From: Congeria kusceri
Lineage: Eukaryota; Mollusca; Bivalvia; Myida; Dreissenidae
NCBI GenBank assembly: GCA_027627225.1
Contig: CM051029.1
Location: 25,180,851 to 25,244,850 of the forward strand
Length of the DNA: 64,000 bases
Reading direction: 5' to 3'
This document shows, in pieces, positions 1 to 12,400 of the stretch (positions within the stretch are counted from its first letter, which is position 1; each line of letters begins with the position of its first letter). The translations under genes were made by a program, and so were the position numbers. The notes below the pieces were generated by a model, which saw nothing but the letters and a program-made list of their open reading frames with translations, was not told the DNA's origin and did not search any database.

Positions 1-869
1 TCTTTAAACTTTTTATTACATACCTTCAACGTTAGTAGATTAAGCAAGATTTTTATTAGTTACATAAATTTATTAAACCAATATACTGTTCTAATTACAA
101 CAAATACGTTAAAATACGTTCAGCACCTCTGCCGGAATTTCAAACAGTTCTCTCTGCACCCTTACTATGAAGCCAGTTTGTTTACCCAAAGAACATCCGA
201 TTTCGTTTTTCTTTTGGTATTTTCATTTTTCATGGAATCAACAAATGCGTGGGTATCAATTTATCGCTTATTGTCTTCAATATGGCAGTCTTATTTTAAG
301 ATATAAGCTGAAAAACTTTTAGCGTACGCTCCGCGGCAGCCATTTTGACATTACTAATGACGTCAGCGCGCCGCTAACGACGGCGCGTGAAATCGATCGT
401 GTGCCATGTCCAGCCGGTATCAGGCACAACGGGAAGTAGAAAAGCCATATCGGCACACTTTCTGCGTATGCCCGGATTTTTTAAATCCATATCAGAAAAA
501 AAACAACGTAATTGTGTTACTGTTTGTAGTAAGGTATGTAATAATTGTATGAATTACAGTTTTATAAAGCACATTACAATGCTTATCATATGCTAATGAT
601 GTATGATGTTTGTTAATATATGTAGTACCAATGTTTCTAATTGCGGGCTATTTCTGGTTTAAGGGTGGCTGGCGAGGATGCAGATATGTCCCTGTACGTC
701 CACGACAAAATGAAAACAGGCCCCGCCAAATACGACATACTCTCTAATTTGTTTGCATCCTCAGGTGACGTCTGCAGCTTGGAAAAGGTTGGCGTTTTAC
801 CTAAAGATTATGTTTGTATTTATATCATTTGTATTTCAGTCTTGCAAGCCTCTTTGCTCTATTCATAAA
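1..869. other. 5' gene-free stretch, two unplaced open segments
   Basis: No exon of the large gene could be placed here. An open segment at about 387–534 (+) gives CHVQP...SRKAISAHFLRMP, which faintly recalls a THAP zinc-finger N-terminus but lacks the second cysteine and the rest of the fold. A second open segment at 641–868 (+) contains EDADMSLYVHDKMKTGP, which I do not recognise. Either could be an old transposon or pseudogene remnant. No promoter could be supported. Confidence 0.3.
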
Positions 870-1075
870 CATATGAGGCGTGACGTGGGAAAACCGGACT
901 AAATTCATGTGCGTAAAGTGTTGTCCCGGATTAGCCTTTGCAGTCCGCACAGGCTAGCTAATCCAAGACGGCACTTTCCGCTTTTATGGTATTTACTGTT
1001 TCAAGAAAGTCTGTTCTGAACATAAATCCACTGTAGGCGGAAAGAGCCGTCCTGGATTAGCCTGTGCAGAGTGCA
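870..1075 (+). mobile_element. hairpin MITE, 3'-truncated copy
   Basis: The sequence starts with catatgaggcgtgacgtggg and continues with the same order of blocks as the complete copy at 35112–35391: a hairpin around gcacaggcta, then tttccgcttttatggtattt, then gcggaaagagccgtcc. It stops after cctgtgcagagtgca, so the right terminal inverted repeat is lost. No coding capacity. The class (non-autonomous DNA element) is inferred from the terminal inverted repeats of the other copy. Confidence 0.75.
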
Positions 1076-1234
1076 TTTAAATCCTCAGTAATACTATTCT
1101 AATCAACGGGCACAGCTTCTTCCAACACATTTAAGTCACCTATAACTGCATATAGCGGCACATTACTTCAATTTGGCTGCATTATTCGTCTGCTTGTTTA
1201 TTACCCCAAATCCAGAGAAGTGCACATTGTTAGA

Positions 1235-1460
1235 CCGTTTGCAACTCACGCTGTATACAGCTTACGTGTGAGCGAGCTGTATACGTCGGTTGACAACATA
1301 TACAACTTACGGTGAGCTTTAGAACGTATATAGTTTACCTGACGTGTACAACTTACTGTGAGCTGTATTCGGTGTACGCTCTATACGGTTTTGTAGTGAA
1401 CGTATACAGCTCACGCATAAGCTGTATACGGCGTAAGATGTATACGGTCAAACAGCGCAT
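1235..1460. repeat. degenerate direct/inverted repeat of a GTATAC-centred motif
   Basis: The motif agctgtatacg and its reverse complement cgtatacagct recur about ten times in both orientations, with tacaacttac variants between them. GTATAC is self-complementary, so the block can fold on itself. No coding signal. Confidence 0.55.
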
Positions 1461-2280
1461 ATATCTTTACGTAAACGTGCACTCCGTACATAAATCAGTA
1501 ATAATGAACAGATTCGGATAAAACTGAGAGCGGGAAACTCAGCCACACTGGTCATTCTATTTATTGTGTCATTTGTTTTGATATTAAAGCCAGAAGGGCG
1601 TATTGAGACCAATGTCTTTAGTCCAGTGTAAAGAAGCCTTCCGAATACCCTAACACAATTTCAATTTAAATAATCAAAAGTTAGGTAGCTATAACTAAAG
1701 CGAAAACAATCAGCATTATGTCGATAACAGTACAGTGTACGAAAACCGGGAAACATCTAATACAAGTAATTTTCAATGATATCCTCGTTATGCACTTTAT
1801 AAATTAAAAATTAACTGAAACTGTACAGACTATAGTCAGAGTATATATACATCGATACTTTAAACTAACTGAAAAATATATACTTACAATTATAATACTC
1901 TAACTGCACATATCGCACCATCGGCGTTACACAGACGTCCAATACCAGTCTCCGTCCTAAACAACAACAAATGGATGACAAATGGAAATATAGAAATCAT
2001 AGAAAATTAAGTGACGACCTTAACTAAACTAAATATGTTTTACTTCCTCTTAACACAACACAAATGAATAGTCGGAATATTCTAAATATATTTAAAATTT
2101 ATTCTTAAGTCGATGTAAAACTATGAGAATCCGGCTGCAGGTCGGTATAGTAACGATATAGTAAAACCTAAAACAACTTTAAAGTAAGTCGCCAGCTGGC
2201 TAAAACACACAATGTACAACACAGAAAACAAAAATTCGACTTAATTCAGACACATAAAATTATGGATCATTGCGTTGCAG
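1461..2280. other. AT-rich stretch, no recognised feature
   Basis: AT-rich with frequent stops on both strands. By homology with the later units, the exon before 2281 should end in phase 2 and encode a Trp-ending linker segment, but no such exon is visible here. It is probably left of the window. Confidence 0.4.
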
Positions 2281-2320
2281 TTCTGAATACAACGTTTTAT
2301 GGTTTGAAGCCGGATTCAAG
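2281..2320 (+). CDS. exon 1 visible: end of linker (phase 2–0)
   Basis: Acceptor gttgcag, donor gtacag. Encodes SEYNVLWFEAGFK. The GFK|V-x-C junction to the next exon matches the later junction at 15699/15878, including phase 0, which is the main support. The polypyrimidine tract is weak. Confidence 0.5.
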
Positions 2321-5300
2321 GTACAGTAAATCTTACTCTTGGTCCAGAATTAATCCAAACAAAGGCAACATATTATATATGTATTTCAGGTTCGGTGCGC
2401 CGTAACGGTGTATGAGAACAACGGCGTCACTGCAGCTGGTCCTTCTTTCTTCAGCCCATCATTGGATCTTGAAGAAGATCTTGGCTCGGTAGGACAATGT
2501 TGAACAATTGTCATCTCTTACCAACGTTCCACAGATAATGTTCATCATATTTCTGAATGAAAAAAATATTATAACATTATGTAGGGTTGTAATTAATTGA
2601 AGACAACTCATTTTTTTCCGTCGGTTTTGGGTAGTTGGGACGGCGAGATGTAGATTTCATTAAAATGTTATAAAATAAAATACTGTTAAATATGCTACTT
2701 TTACAGGCTAACCTGTCGTTCTGCGTAATTGATGGCCTTTGCTATTTTGAAAACGACCCTGACCCCACTGATCACGAATACCTATGTTATCCATTCATCG
2801 ACCCATATCGATGGATAAGAGATCTTACACTCGATAGAGGTAAGTATTAATTCATTAAGTACAAAAATACTAGCCACTCTAAAAATGATCTTCATGTATA
2901 GTGTTTCTCTTATAATAGATCTTTGACAAAGATAATTATACACTTCGTGGAACTTTCAACTGCTTTCAACCTTTTATATACTGAAGATGTTTAACATGCT
3001 AGTCTTCCATAAGTATATTTTGTATGTACAATCACTACTTCTATATACGACAATTATCATTGTTGTTTTTTCATTGGGTACTATTTCAAATAATGGAAAT
3101 TTAAATCGTACCGCTGTACCAGTTAAACTAATCAATTGTTCATTAGGTAAGTACGTTTGTCTCAAAGGAAAAGTGTTCTATGACTTTGCCAGTCTGCTCT
3201 TGGAGTAAATGCATGAATTGTTCATGTGTTTCATAGTACCCGGTGATGAATGCAACCAACGTTTATCTATCTGCGACAACGTGCCAGGGGGAGCGTATTG
3301 TAGCAACGTGACCGACACGTGTCACTGTTACCCTACTTTCAAAGCAACGCCCACAGCATGCGAACCAATTTGTATGTTCTTATATTATGTCGTACACAGT
3401 GCATTTAAGACCCGCGTTGATATTTTTCTCTCGATAAATTTCCTTATTCAGGAGTACGTTTTCTATCATTCACTATATAACCATCTGGAACCCGAAATAA
3501 TAACAATAAAAACATGTAAAAGCACACGTAAGTCTAATAAAACATTGGACAAATGGATTAACTAAAATAAATAGAAATATTGAAGGTCTAATAAGGGTGA
3601 ATCGAACATAGTTTAATCTATAAAATAAGTAATATTAGAGCCCTGTTCCAAAACGATGTTTGTGTTGTTGTTTCCTTTAATGTGTTAATCTAAACATTAT
3701 GTAAAACTAGAGCACCAAGAAAAAACACAGATTGTTGTCTGTTATTTTCTACAATGATACGGAGATGTAAATGTAATAATAGTTTCAGCCGTTCACTGCA
3801 TTTTTTTGTTTTCATAGCGTGTTCCAGTGTTATGAATTGCTGGCAATACACGTACTCAAATTACCTGGTGTGCACCAATTCTGTCTGCGAATGCAACGTA
3901 ACGACGGAACTTACACCAAACGGATGCATGCCAAAAGGTAACGCCATTCTATATTCATACATTGTGCTTAATAATAAACGTGGAACTTTTGCGAAACACG
4001 TTTTTAACGTACGGATAAGCCGTTGCTTTACAATGAAATAAGCGAATTTTGATTCATTTAGAAAACGAAAGTAAAGAGTCTAATAATGGATAACGACTAT
4101 ATATTGCACTATTTAAAGAGGATATGTCGTAATGCAGAACGTCCCCTTAAAGTGAATACTACATTAAACGACACTGTATGAATTACAGGCCTCGGGAGCC
4201 CTTGTGAAGAAGACATTGCGTGCTCTCTCCAACCGGAAGCGGTTTGTGGAGCAACCGAACCCAGAACATGTGTTTGCGGAGTACATTACAACAATATACA
4301 AGGAAACTGTTACCCAAAAGGTATATACACTGCGAACTTAACTATAGAATAAAGGTACCATTCGATATTCAAATAAACTATATTGTAAAGGAAACTGGGG
4401 TAATGACGTTTGAAAGAAACACCTTATTTTGGTGTAATAAAAGAGCCACCGAATTCCAAACAATATGAAGTTGTCTTTGATTAAGATCAATGGCGCTTGC
4501 TAAATACCTGACGAATTCACGCAATTAAGAAGTCTTACTTACTTTTACACTTACATGTCTTTATCAATTCTCGAACACTTTATACTTGTTTTGAGAAGTG
4601 TCAAACACTTTTCAGGACTCGGTGATTCCTGCGACGACGACGAAGTCTGCAAACGTGTCGAGCATTCGGCATGCTATGACTTACACGGCACAGGATACAC
4701 GTGCCAATGCGACTTTGGATACTCGGGGAATGAGTTCGGACTTTGCGAAGCAAATGGCGGTAATGACATTGTTTGTTTGTCTTTTAAATGGTTGATTGTT
4801 GTTACGCTAGGTGGCGTTAAATGAAAGTTGAGCTGTCTGGCTTATTTGACTATTCTGATTTACTTAAGTGGATAGTATTCGTATGATCACTTCAAGTATT
4901 ATTTTAACACGCAACAAATGTCAATGGGATATATTGTTAACATATTTTGCGATACCACACAGGTGTAGGTTGTTTTATTCCAAGTTTATTGAATCAAATT
5001 TCATTAATAAATACAAGCTTATTGCAACACCTACCTTTGCACATAATATTTTTGTTCTAGACATAAAAATTCCGGACCCATACTACGGTTCACCAATCTC
5101 TTGGTGTTACGAAAATGACCAATGCTCGCAATACCTTTGGTGGAGTGTATGTGACCGCAGCATGTACTGGCGATGTGTGAGACGTACGTTTTTACGTGCT
5201 TAATTGTCCCAGAAATGTAATTGTATTGTAATGGTGTACACTAGAGAATCAGTTCTTTATTTAATGATTGATTGGTTGTATCAGCGTTCTTTGATTAAAT

Positions 5301-8300
5301 GGTCTCATTAGAAGTCATTAGAAGTTTGATTCCATTGTGATCCTTTTTAATTTCTTTATTGAATGCATCAACGCATTTGACAAATATTGCATATGTCAGT
5401 TATTTTTAGTTTAGTTTTCGTTGTCATTGTCATTAGAGGTTACCACGGTTTCACTGTAGCCGTTTACAAGATCCATTTAAGGAAACGTATTTCTGATATT
5501 TGAGAACCTTACCACTTACGTTTAATGTGTCATTAGAAATAAAACATGTCTTGTTTTTTTACAAGTTCCTAATAAATTGCAGGAACGTGCTCTGCAAATG
5601 ACACGAATCCCGATGCGTCTTGTATGGCATCACTTCTACATTGCAACGTTACAAGCGGATTCTGTGAGCCGGGTATGAAGTGTTATTACTCCTTCTATTC
5701 TAGTATTACATAAACAATACAATACAATATTCAAGATAAATGATTTACTGCTCAAATACACGCGTGCCGATATACATAATGGTTAGTATATTTTCAATGG
5801 TACGAGGTAATCTTTTTGCCATTTCATTAGCCATATAGGGTCAATATGATTTGTGTTCGTCTGTGGGTAATTCATTATGGAAAGTATGTTAATTTAATAA
5901 GTTCTCAAATAAGACCATATTCCAGTGGCACGAGAGAGTCTACGACAGGATTTATAGATAGTGTATCGATTATTCAGGGATTGAGTACCATTTGGCAAAT
6001 CAGTGGTTGTAACTGTTTCCGCTGCTTGTTGATCAATGTTTCAAGAGCGAATTATGAACTATATTTGTATACAGCACAAAGTGTAACGTACAAAGAAAAG
6101 TAAGGGCTCGGCTGTTTTTTGTCAAGGAATGAAAGCTAATGTTAAAGATTTTGAATTGTAGATATGTGCTCTGCAAAGGACCAGCGGAACTGTGTGCTCG
6201 AGAATACAGAGTGTAACGCGGAACAAGGCTACTGCGATTGCTCTGACGGGTTCTCCATCTGGAACGGAGACTGCTCATCCGGTAGGTTTTGGATGAAATA
6301 AAGGCAGATTTATAATGTTGAAAGTTCAATACTATGTCATACTTATATTTTCCAAGTTCAATAAAGGCCTACTTATAATTTCCAAGCTCAATAAAGGCAA
6401 ACGTCTACTCTCCATGATGAATAAAGCAACCTTATAATGAACACGTTCAGTAAAGGCAAACGTATACTTTCCAAGTTCAATACAAGAAAACCTATAATTC
6501 CCAAATTCAATAAAGAAACATTTAATGTCCAACTTCAAAAATCTAATGTAATTTCCAAGTTCATTAAAGGCAAAATTAAGTTCCTTGATGCCTTTGACTG
6601 ACATTTTTTCTAGTTTTATTATTCTTTACCATTTTTAATTTACCTGAAAATCAATCATTTTTGTTGTATGCGGTGCACCTGAAATTCCCATCAAATAGGC
6701 ACTAAAACAAATTAAACCGCATATTCATATGTTTATTGGCGTATTGCAGATTTTAATACCCTTGTAGATACAAAAGTTAATGAAACGTTCGCCGATTCAG
6801 TAGTTAAGGAAGAGTCACAAGTTTGGCTTTTTACAAATAGCGCCCATCGTACAATTAAACAAAAACGCAGAAGACCATATCATGTGACAATGTACATGTA
6901 GATTGAAATGTTACTATTGCCACATCCGTTGTATTTTTTATTCCTCATGAAACTACAACTATTTGTGTTCCTAGTTCTGGATCGAGCGTGTGAAATAGAC
7001 GAGGACTGTCACTCAAAGAAAGGGCGGTACGAGTGTATGGACAATGCCTGCAAATGTAACCCGGACATGTGGGTCGAAGAGAACGGACTTTGCATTTCTT
7101 GTGAGCATGTTGACACAGTTGTACCAGTGGTCTTAAAAACGGTGCCTACATTCATCAGAAAGCGTTATATAAATGGACAACCTGTGATAGCCTCGCGACT
7201 GCGAAAATTCTCAATCTGAAATAAGTTTTAATTTTTATGTTTTGTGTTGTGTTGTATGTATTGTCCTGCATTGTAAAGGCAATTGGTCACTTGCCTCAAA
7301 TAAAGGACCAGCGAATGGTAATAAGGGTTTCTCTCCTGATGATGTCTCTGGAGTTTCATTATTCCTGTATTTAACTTATAATATAAGCCAATGGAATACA
7401 AAGCCGATTCGTAACAACGTATTTCATTGGGCAATATTTTAATTTAAAAGTAAAATTGAGGTAGAGAACTGAAGCAGTCATAGGGCCTGGTTGTGTTTCC
7501 TTTGATAATCTAAAATGGCTTAAGTTAATAAAAGAATTACGTGGTTTAGAAGAGCTTAGGAGTTTGGTTAAGTAGAAATATTTTGCTGTGCTACACCTCT
7601 TTGTTTTGTGTCCTTGTTTATGAAATGAACATTGTCTAATCCACATTGTTGCATACATATGAACGTTCACAATATTGTATGCGTTGCAGATGTGGATAAG
7701 CACTGCAGCGCCTCTAACCCATGTGGCAAGCTGTCTAATACTACGTGTAACACAGCCGGATTGTGTGAATGTGAGCCTGGCTTTGTGGTGCGTGATGGCG
7801 CGTGTGTTTCAGGTTAGTGATGTTTGATCATACGAATAGTTCATACTTTCGTTTTGCAGCAACGCAAACAAACAATATTGGACCTTTCGGACTGGTTAAT
7901 TTATATTAAATACATGAACACTGTCAGAACATACAGTACGCATGGTTTATATCTCCAGGATAATTCAACAGATGGTCATATACAAGTTTAGATAACGTAA
8001 AAGACACTTGTGCGAAACAATATAATACTTCAATTCATAGCGATGTTCTACTAACACTTCAGTTATACACGTGAAGTAAAATATTTCAGCATACCTTTCC
8101 GGCTGCAACAATGACCACGACTGCGCAGCCATTTCCGGTCTTGACTGCGGCTACTGGGCCTATTACGACGGCATGTGGTTTGACAACTGGGGCAATGCCG
8201 ACTACAACGGTATCTGTGTGTGCAAGCCTGGATATGCTGTCCACGACCTTGCATGTACAAAAGGTTTGTATTTATATCGTTCTATTGACAATTTTTTAAT

Positions 8301-9416
8301 AAAAATATTTCGATATTTTTAATGCAACAAAACTATCATCTGTCCAGGTTATTGAACATTTATTTAAATTGCCTAATGCCTTGGCTATAAGTAAGAAGTT
8401 TATATATTTACGTTGCGCACCATACATTAGGTATCTGCCTAATATTTCAACTGTTATTTCTACCGTTTACCCTAAAATATAAAATAAGAAAGCAAACACA
8501 ATATTGTCATGTTTGTATGACCACGGTATTGATGGCATGTGTTATCCAAGAATTGGACAACTGTCCCGATATTGCTTACTGTACTGGTATATCCTGTCGA
8601 ATTTTACAGTATGCGTCTAACCATGCAATCCATTAATGTCATGATTTTTGCCTTAGTATGTACATGTGTATATTAATTATTCCATTTTAAAGTTTGTATG
8701 TACAATCTTTCATATCAAGTTTATTGAAAATAGGCAGATGAAAATGACAATAAAACTGGAAAGCAAACTGAAAAACATAAAAATGACGAAGGAAACATTT
8801 CAATATGAAATAAATCAACACGTACTACTATAAGAGAAATAAATGTTAATTAACATTATTTTATCAGTTGTATTCATGCCACTGTTGTAAGATCGTATAT
8901 ACCCACTTTTAGAAATTGAAATAACATTTATATTGTTTTTGGAGTTTACATAGTTGCTACTTCAGAAACATCAATTACTTTATGAACATTCCCACGACCT
9001 TATCAAACTTCATTGCTGTATGACTACTCAGTAAATAACAAACTTATATTATTTGCAGTACTCGGTTCAAACTGCGACAACCTGAAAGCCTGCGGCAACT
9101 CGAGCCACTGGAGCTACAGCTACCACTACTTCTCCTGGTGGGGACAATGGTACGTCAAGAACTACTTCAGCCATTACCACAGCGCGTTCTACTGTGACGT
9201 CAACAATCTGTGCGAATGCACTCCTGGTTACGAGAGGAACGCCGACGGAACGGACTGCATCAGAGGTGAAGTATTTTATGCGGATTGCCTTTATCCTGAA
9301 AATTGTTACATTTATGACTGATCTAATTAATCTCAAATCCCAACGCTTGCTCTAAAACATTTCGTGTCGGGGAATATTATAGCAGCGTCAGACGAGGAAT
9401 TCTATTTAAAAGATTG

Positions 9417-9447
<31 letters not shown>

Positions 9448-12400
9448 GGCAAACTTTACACCTTTTTATCGGAATAATATATATTAGGGGTATAATACTG
9501 AGAATAAGCACTGACCTTATTGTTCATTTAAATGTGATATTCAACTGCCTAATCGTGCACTTGTATCTCATGATATTAACGAGAACGAGTAAAACGTGTA
9601 TTGTGTTGTTTGAGAAAGCAATACATTAACTAATGCTTTTATACAACTACAAGTTGAACATTTTGGTGAGAGCATTCACTTAACAAACACTTAACTTTTT
9701 TTCTTATGTGAACATTATGAACTGCTTTATTAATTTATTAATTTTATTAGTACATTTGTACTTTTCAACGGTTTTTAAAGAGTTGATCATTTATATTTTA
9801 TTGTCTCAGTCTGGGGAAGCCGTTGTAACAATGATGATGACTGTGATGGCCCCATGTTCAAATGCGATATCACGAATGGAAGTACTGGAGAGTGCGTCTG
9901 CGCAGACAACTACGTCAAAGTAACTGGCACACAGAACGGGTATAACTATTACTGGTACTATGACTACTACGGACATCAGGAGATCACCTGTAAACCATGT
10001 ACGTGACCCAGTTTGGTTTTATGATAACATTTCTTGCAATGTGTGGTATCTAGTATATCACGTTTTACATCTACGGAAACCAAATAAATCAGTTTTAAAT
10101 GTCATAAATATTAGCTCCTCACTACCTATTGACAAAGGAATAATTCCCATTCAATACTTCGGCAAAAGCTTGACAAGTATTATCACGTTCTTTTTGTTTA
10201 AGGAAGGCTATTAGTGAATCTAGTGATAACAAAGTTCTCTGGTCGGAAAAATCTCAATTATTTTGAAAATGATGTTTTTGTGCCTTTATTGTATTTGTAA
10301 TCAGTAAACCTTAAAGCTCTACAACATTTACAGAAAATGACATTTACCAATGATTCCAAAAAATTAAACACAAAGGCAAGCAGAGCCGGTCAATGAAGAG
10401 ACTATATCAGCAAAAATATGTAAAATACCTGTAAACACAATATGTATGCAATGCGTATGTGGTCGAATGTGAATTGAGTTATAATTCAAAGAAGCTCTCG
10501 TGGCAAACAAGGTTACCCTATCCAAACAATAATAGTTAAACAGATTTAAATGAATTTCTATGACTATTTACTATTTAAATATGCATGATTATTGTCCTTC
10601 AGATACATTTATTTATTATACCCCTACACACGAGGTTTAGGTGTGTGTGTGTGTGTGTGTGTGTGGGGGGGGGGGGTTATGTAGGAATTAACTTGTCGGT
10701 CTGTCGCTCTGTTGGTTTTTGGTTTCCGGATGATAACTCAAGAAAATCTTTACTTATTCAAATAAATTTTGGTACACCTATGTAACATCATAAAATACAG
10801 GTAAAGTTCGAAATTGGTTACAAATCACTAAATGTTGAAAGGGTTATGGCCCCTTTTTGACGAGAATCCTAAAAAAAAGACGGTTTCCGGATAATAACTC
10901 AAGAAACGCTTGACATAATCAAATAATTTTTTGTATACATGTGTAGCATCATGAAATACAGATCAAGTTTGACTTTGGTTACAAACCACTAAATTTTGAC
11001 AAAGTTATGGTCCCTTGTTGACTTAAATTCCCTAAAAACATGGTTTCTGGACGATATCTCAAGAATGGATTGACATATTCAAATCAGTTTTGGTACACAT
11101 ATGTAGCATCATAAAATACAGGTCAAGTTCTACTTTGGTTACAATTACTAAATTTTGACTGAGTTATGGCCCCTTTTTTGACTTAAATTCCCTAAAAACA
11201 CGGTTTCAGGACAATAACTCATGAAAGGCTCCTCATATTTAAATTATTTTTTACACATACCAAATAGGTGTAACACCAAATAACACAGGCCAGGTTCGAC
11301 TTTGGTTACAAACCGCTAAATGTTGACAGGGTTATGGCTTGTATTGAAATGAAATTTTTCCAAATTTTTTCCTTAAACATTCACAAATTAAAGCATTCTT
11401 ATTGTGTCCATTTCTGTCAAATGGATGCCATAGTTTTGCGAGAATGCCATATTGTGGGGATGTATTCGTCACTCATGTGACAATTTTAGTTTATAATTAT
11501 TTACTAAATATCGCATTCTTGCTTCTTTCAGACATTGGTTTATCGTGTTCAGAAGGCTGCCCTAGTAACAACACACACTGTGACGAGAACTACATTTGCA
11601 GGTGTAATCGCGGGTATGAGAAAAACGGCGTCTGTACGGACTGTAAGTTGGACAAGTTAGTCGTTTAACATGTCATATTCATATACGCATGTGTTACAGG
11701 CAACAAGTATACGAGAACATTATCTCCTATAGAAATGTGGTAATATTACAAGTATTACAGAAAGATGCAGTGGTGTGGCGTGTAAATTAAATAAATTTAT
11801 TTCTACCTGTATAATTTATTATATGCCAATATGCATATTTATTATTTGTTAATATTCGTTTTTGTCCGGTATAACCTCACTGAGGCAATGTTTACTATGC
11901 GTTTAAGATAATCGTTAATTCTTGATTGATGATTGCAAAATCACTTATACTCGTACAATGGTCTTTTTACAGATCTCGGGTCAGAATGCGAATCGGACAC
12001 CCCTTGTCAACACGTGGCCAATGCTCGTTGCGATTCCGCAACACATGTTTGCGTATGCGCGGATGGTTTCTATGACAACGGACAGGATGAATGTCTTCCA
12101 AGTATGGTTAAATAAATGCTCGAATAAATGGAATATTATTTTTCTTAGTAATTCTCAACCAACATCGATGTTCTTATACGTTTGTCAATCTAATATGTTA
12201 CTGTAAAATTTACAATAATTGTACAATGCCAAAATATTTGTAATCATCATCGTTTTTGCCTCACGGATGATTTTGTCATTTTGCTTCAGTCTTAGGCAAA
12301 GAGTGTTCACCAGATTACTACTGCGGATCAGACGACTATGTTTGTGACGAAACTGTCTGCGTGTGTGCAGCAACTCGAACTGAGCTTAATGGCAGATGCA

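Noticed and set aside
641..868. Separate small gene upstream
   Set aside because: 75 codons with no recognised domain, no clear promoter and runs into an intron-like or repeat sequence; kept as unplaced.
6752..6900. Possible exon after acceptor gcgtattgcag, open for about 50 codons
   Set aside because: No Cys, no usable phase 1 donor before the stop, unlike every other exon in the EGF run.
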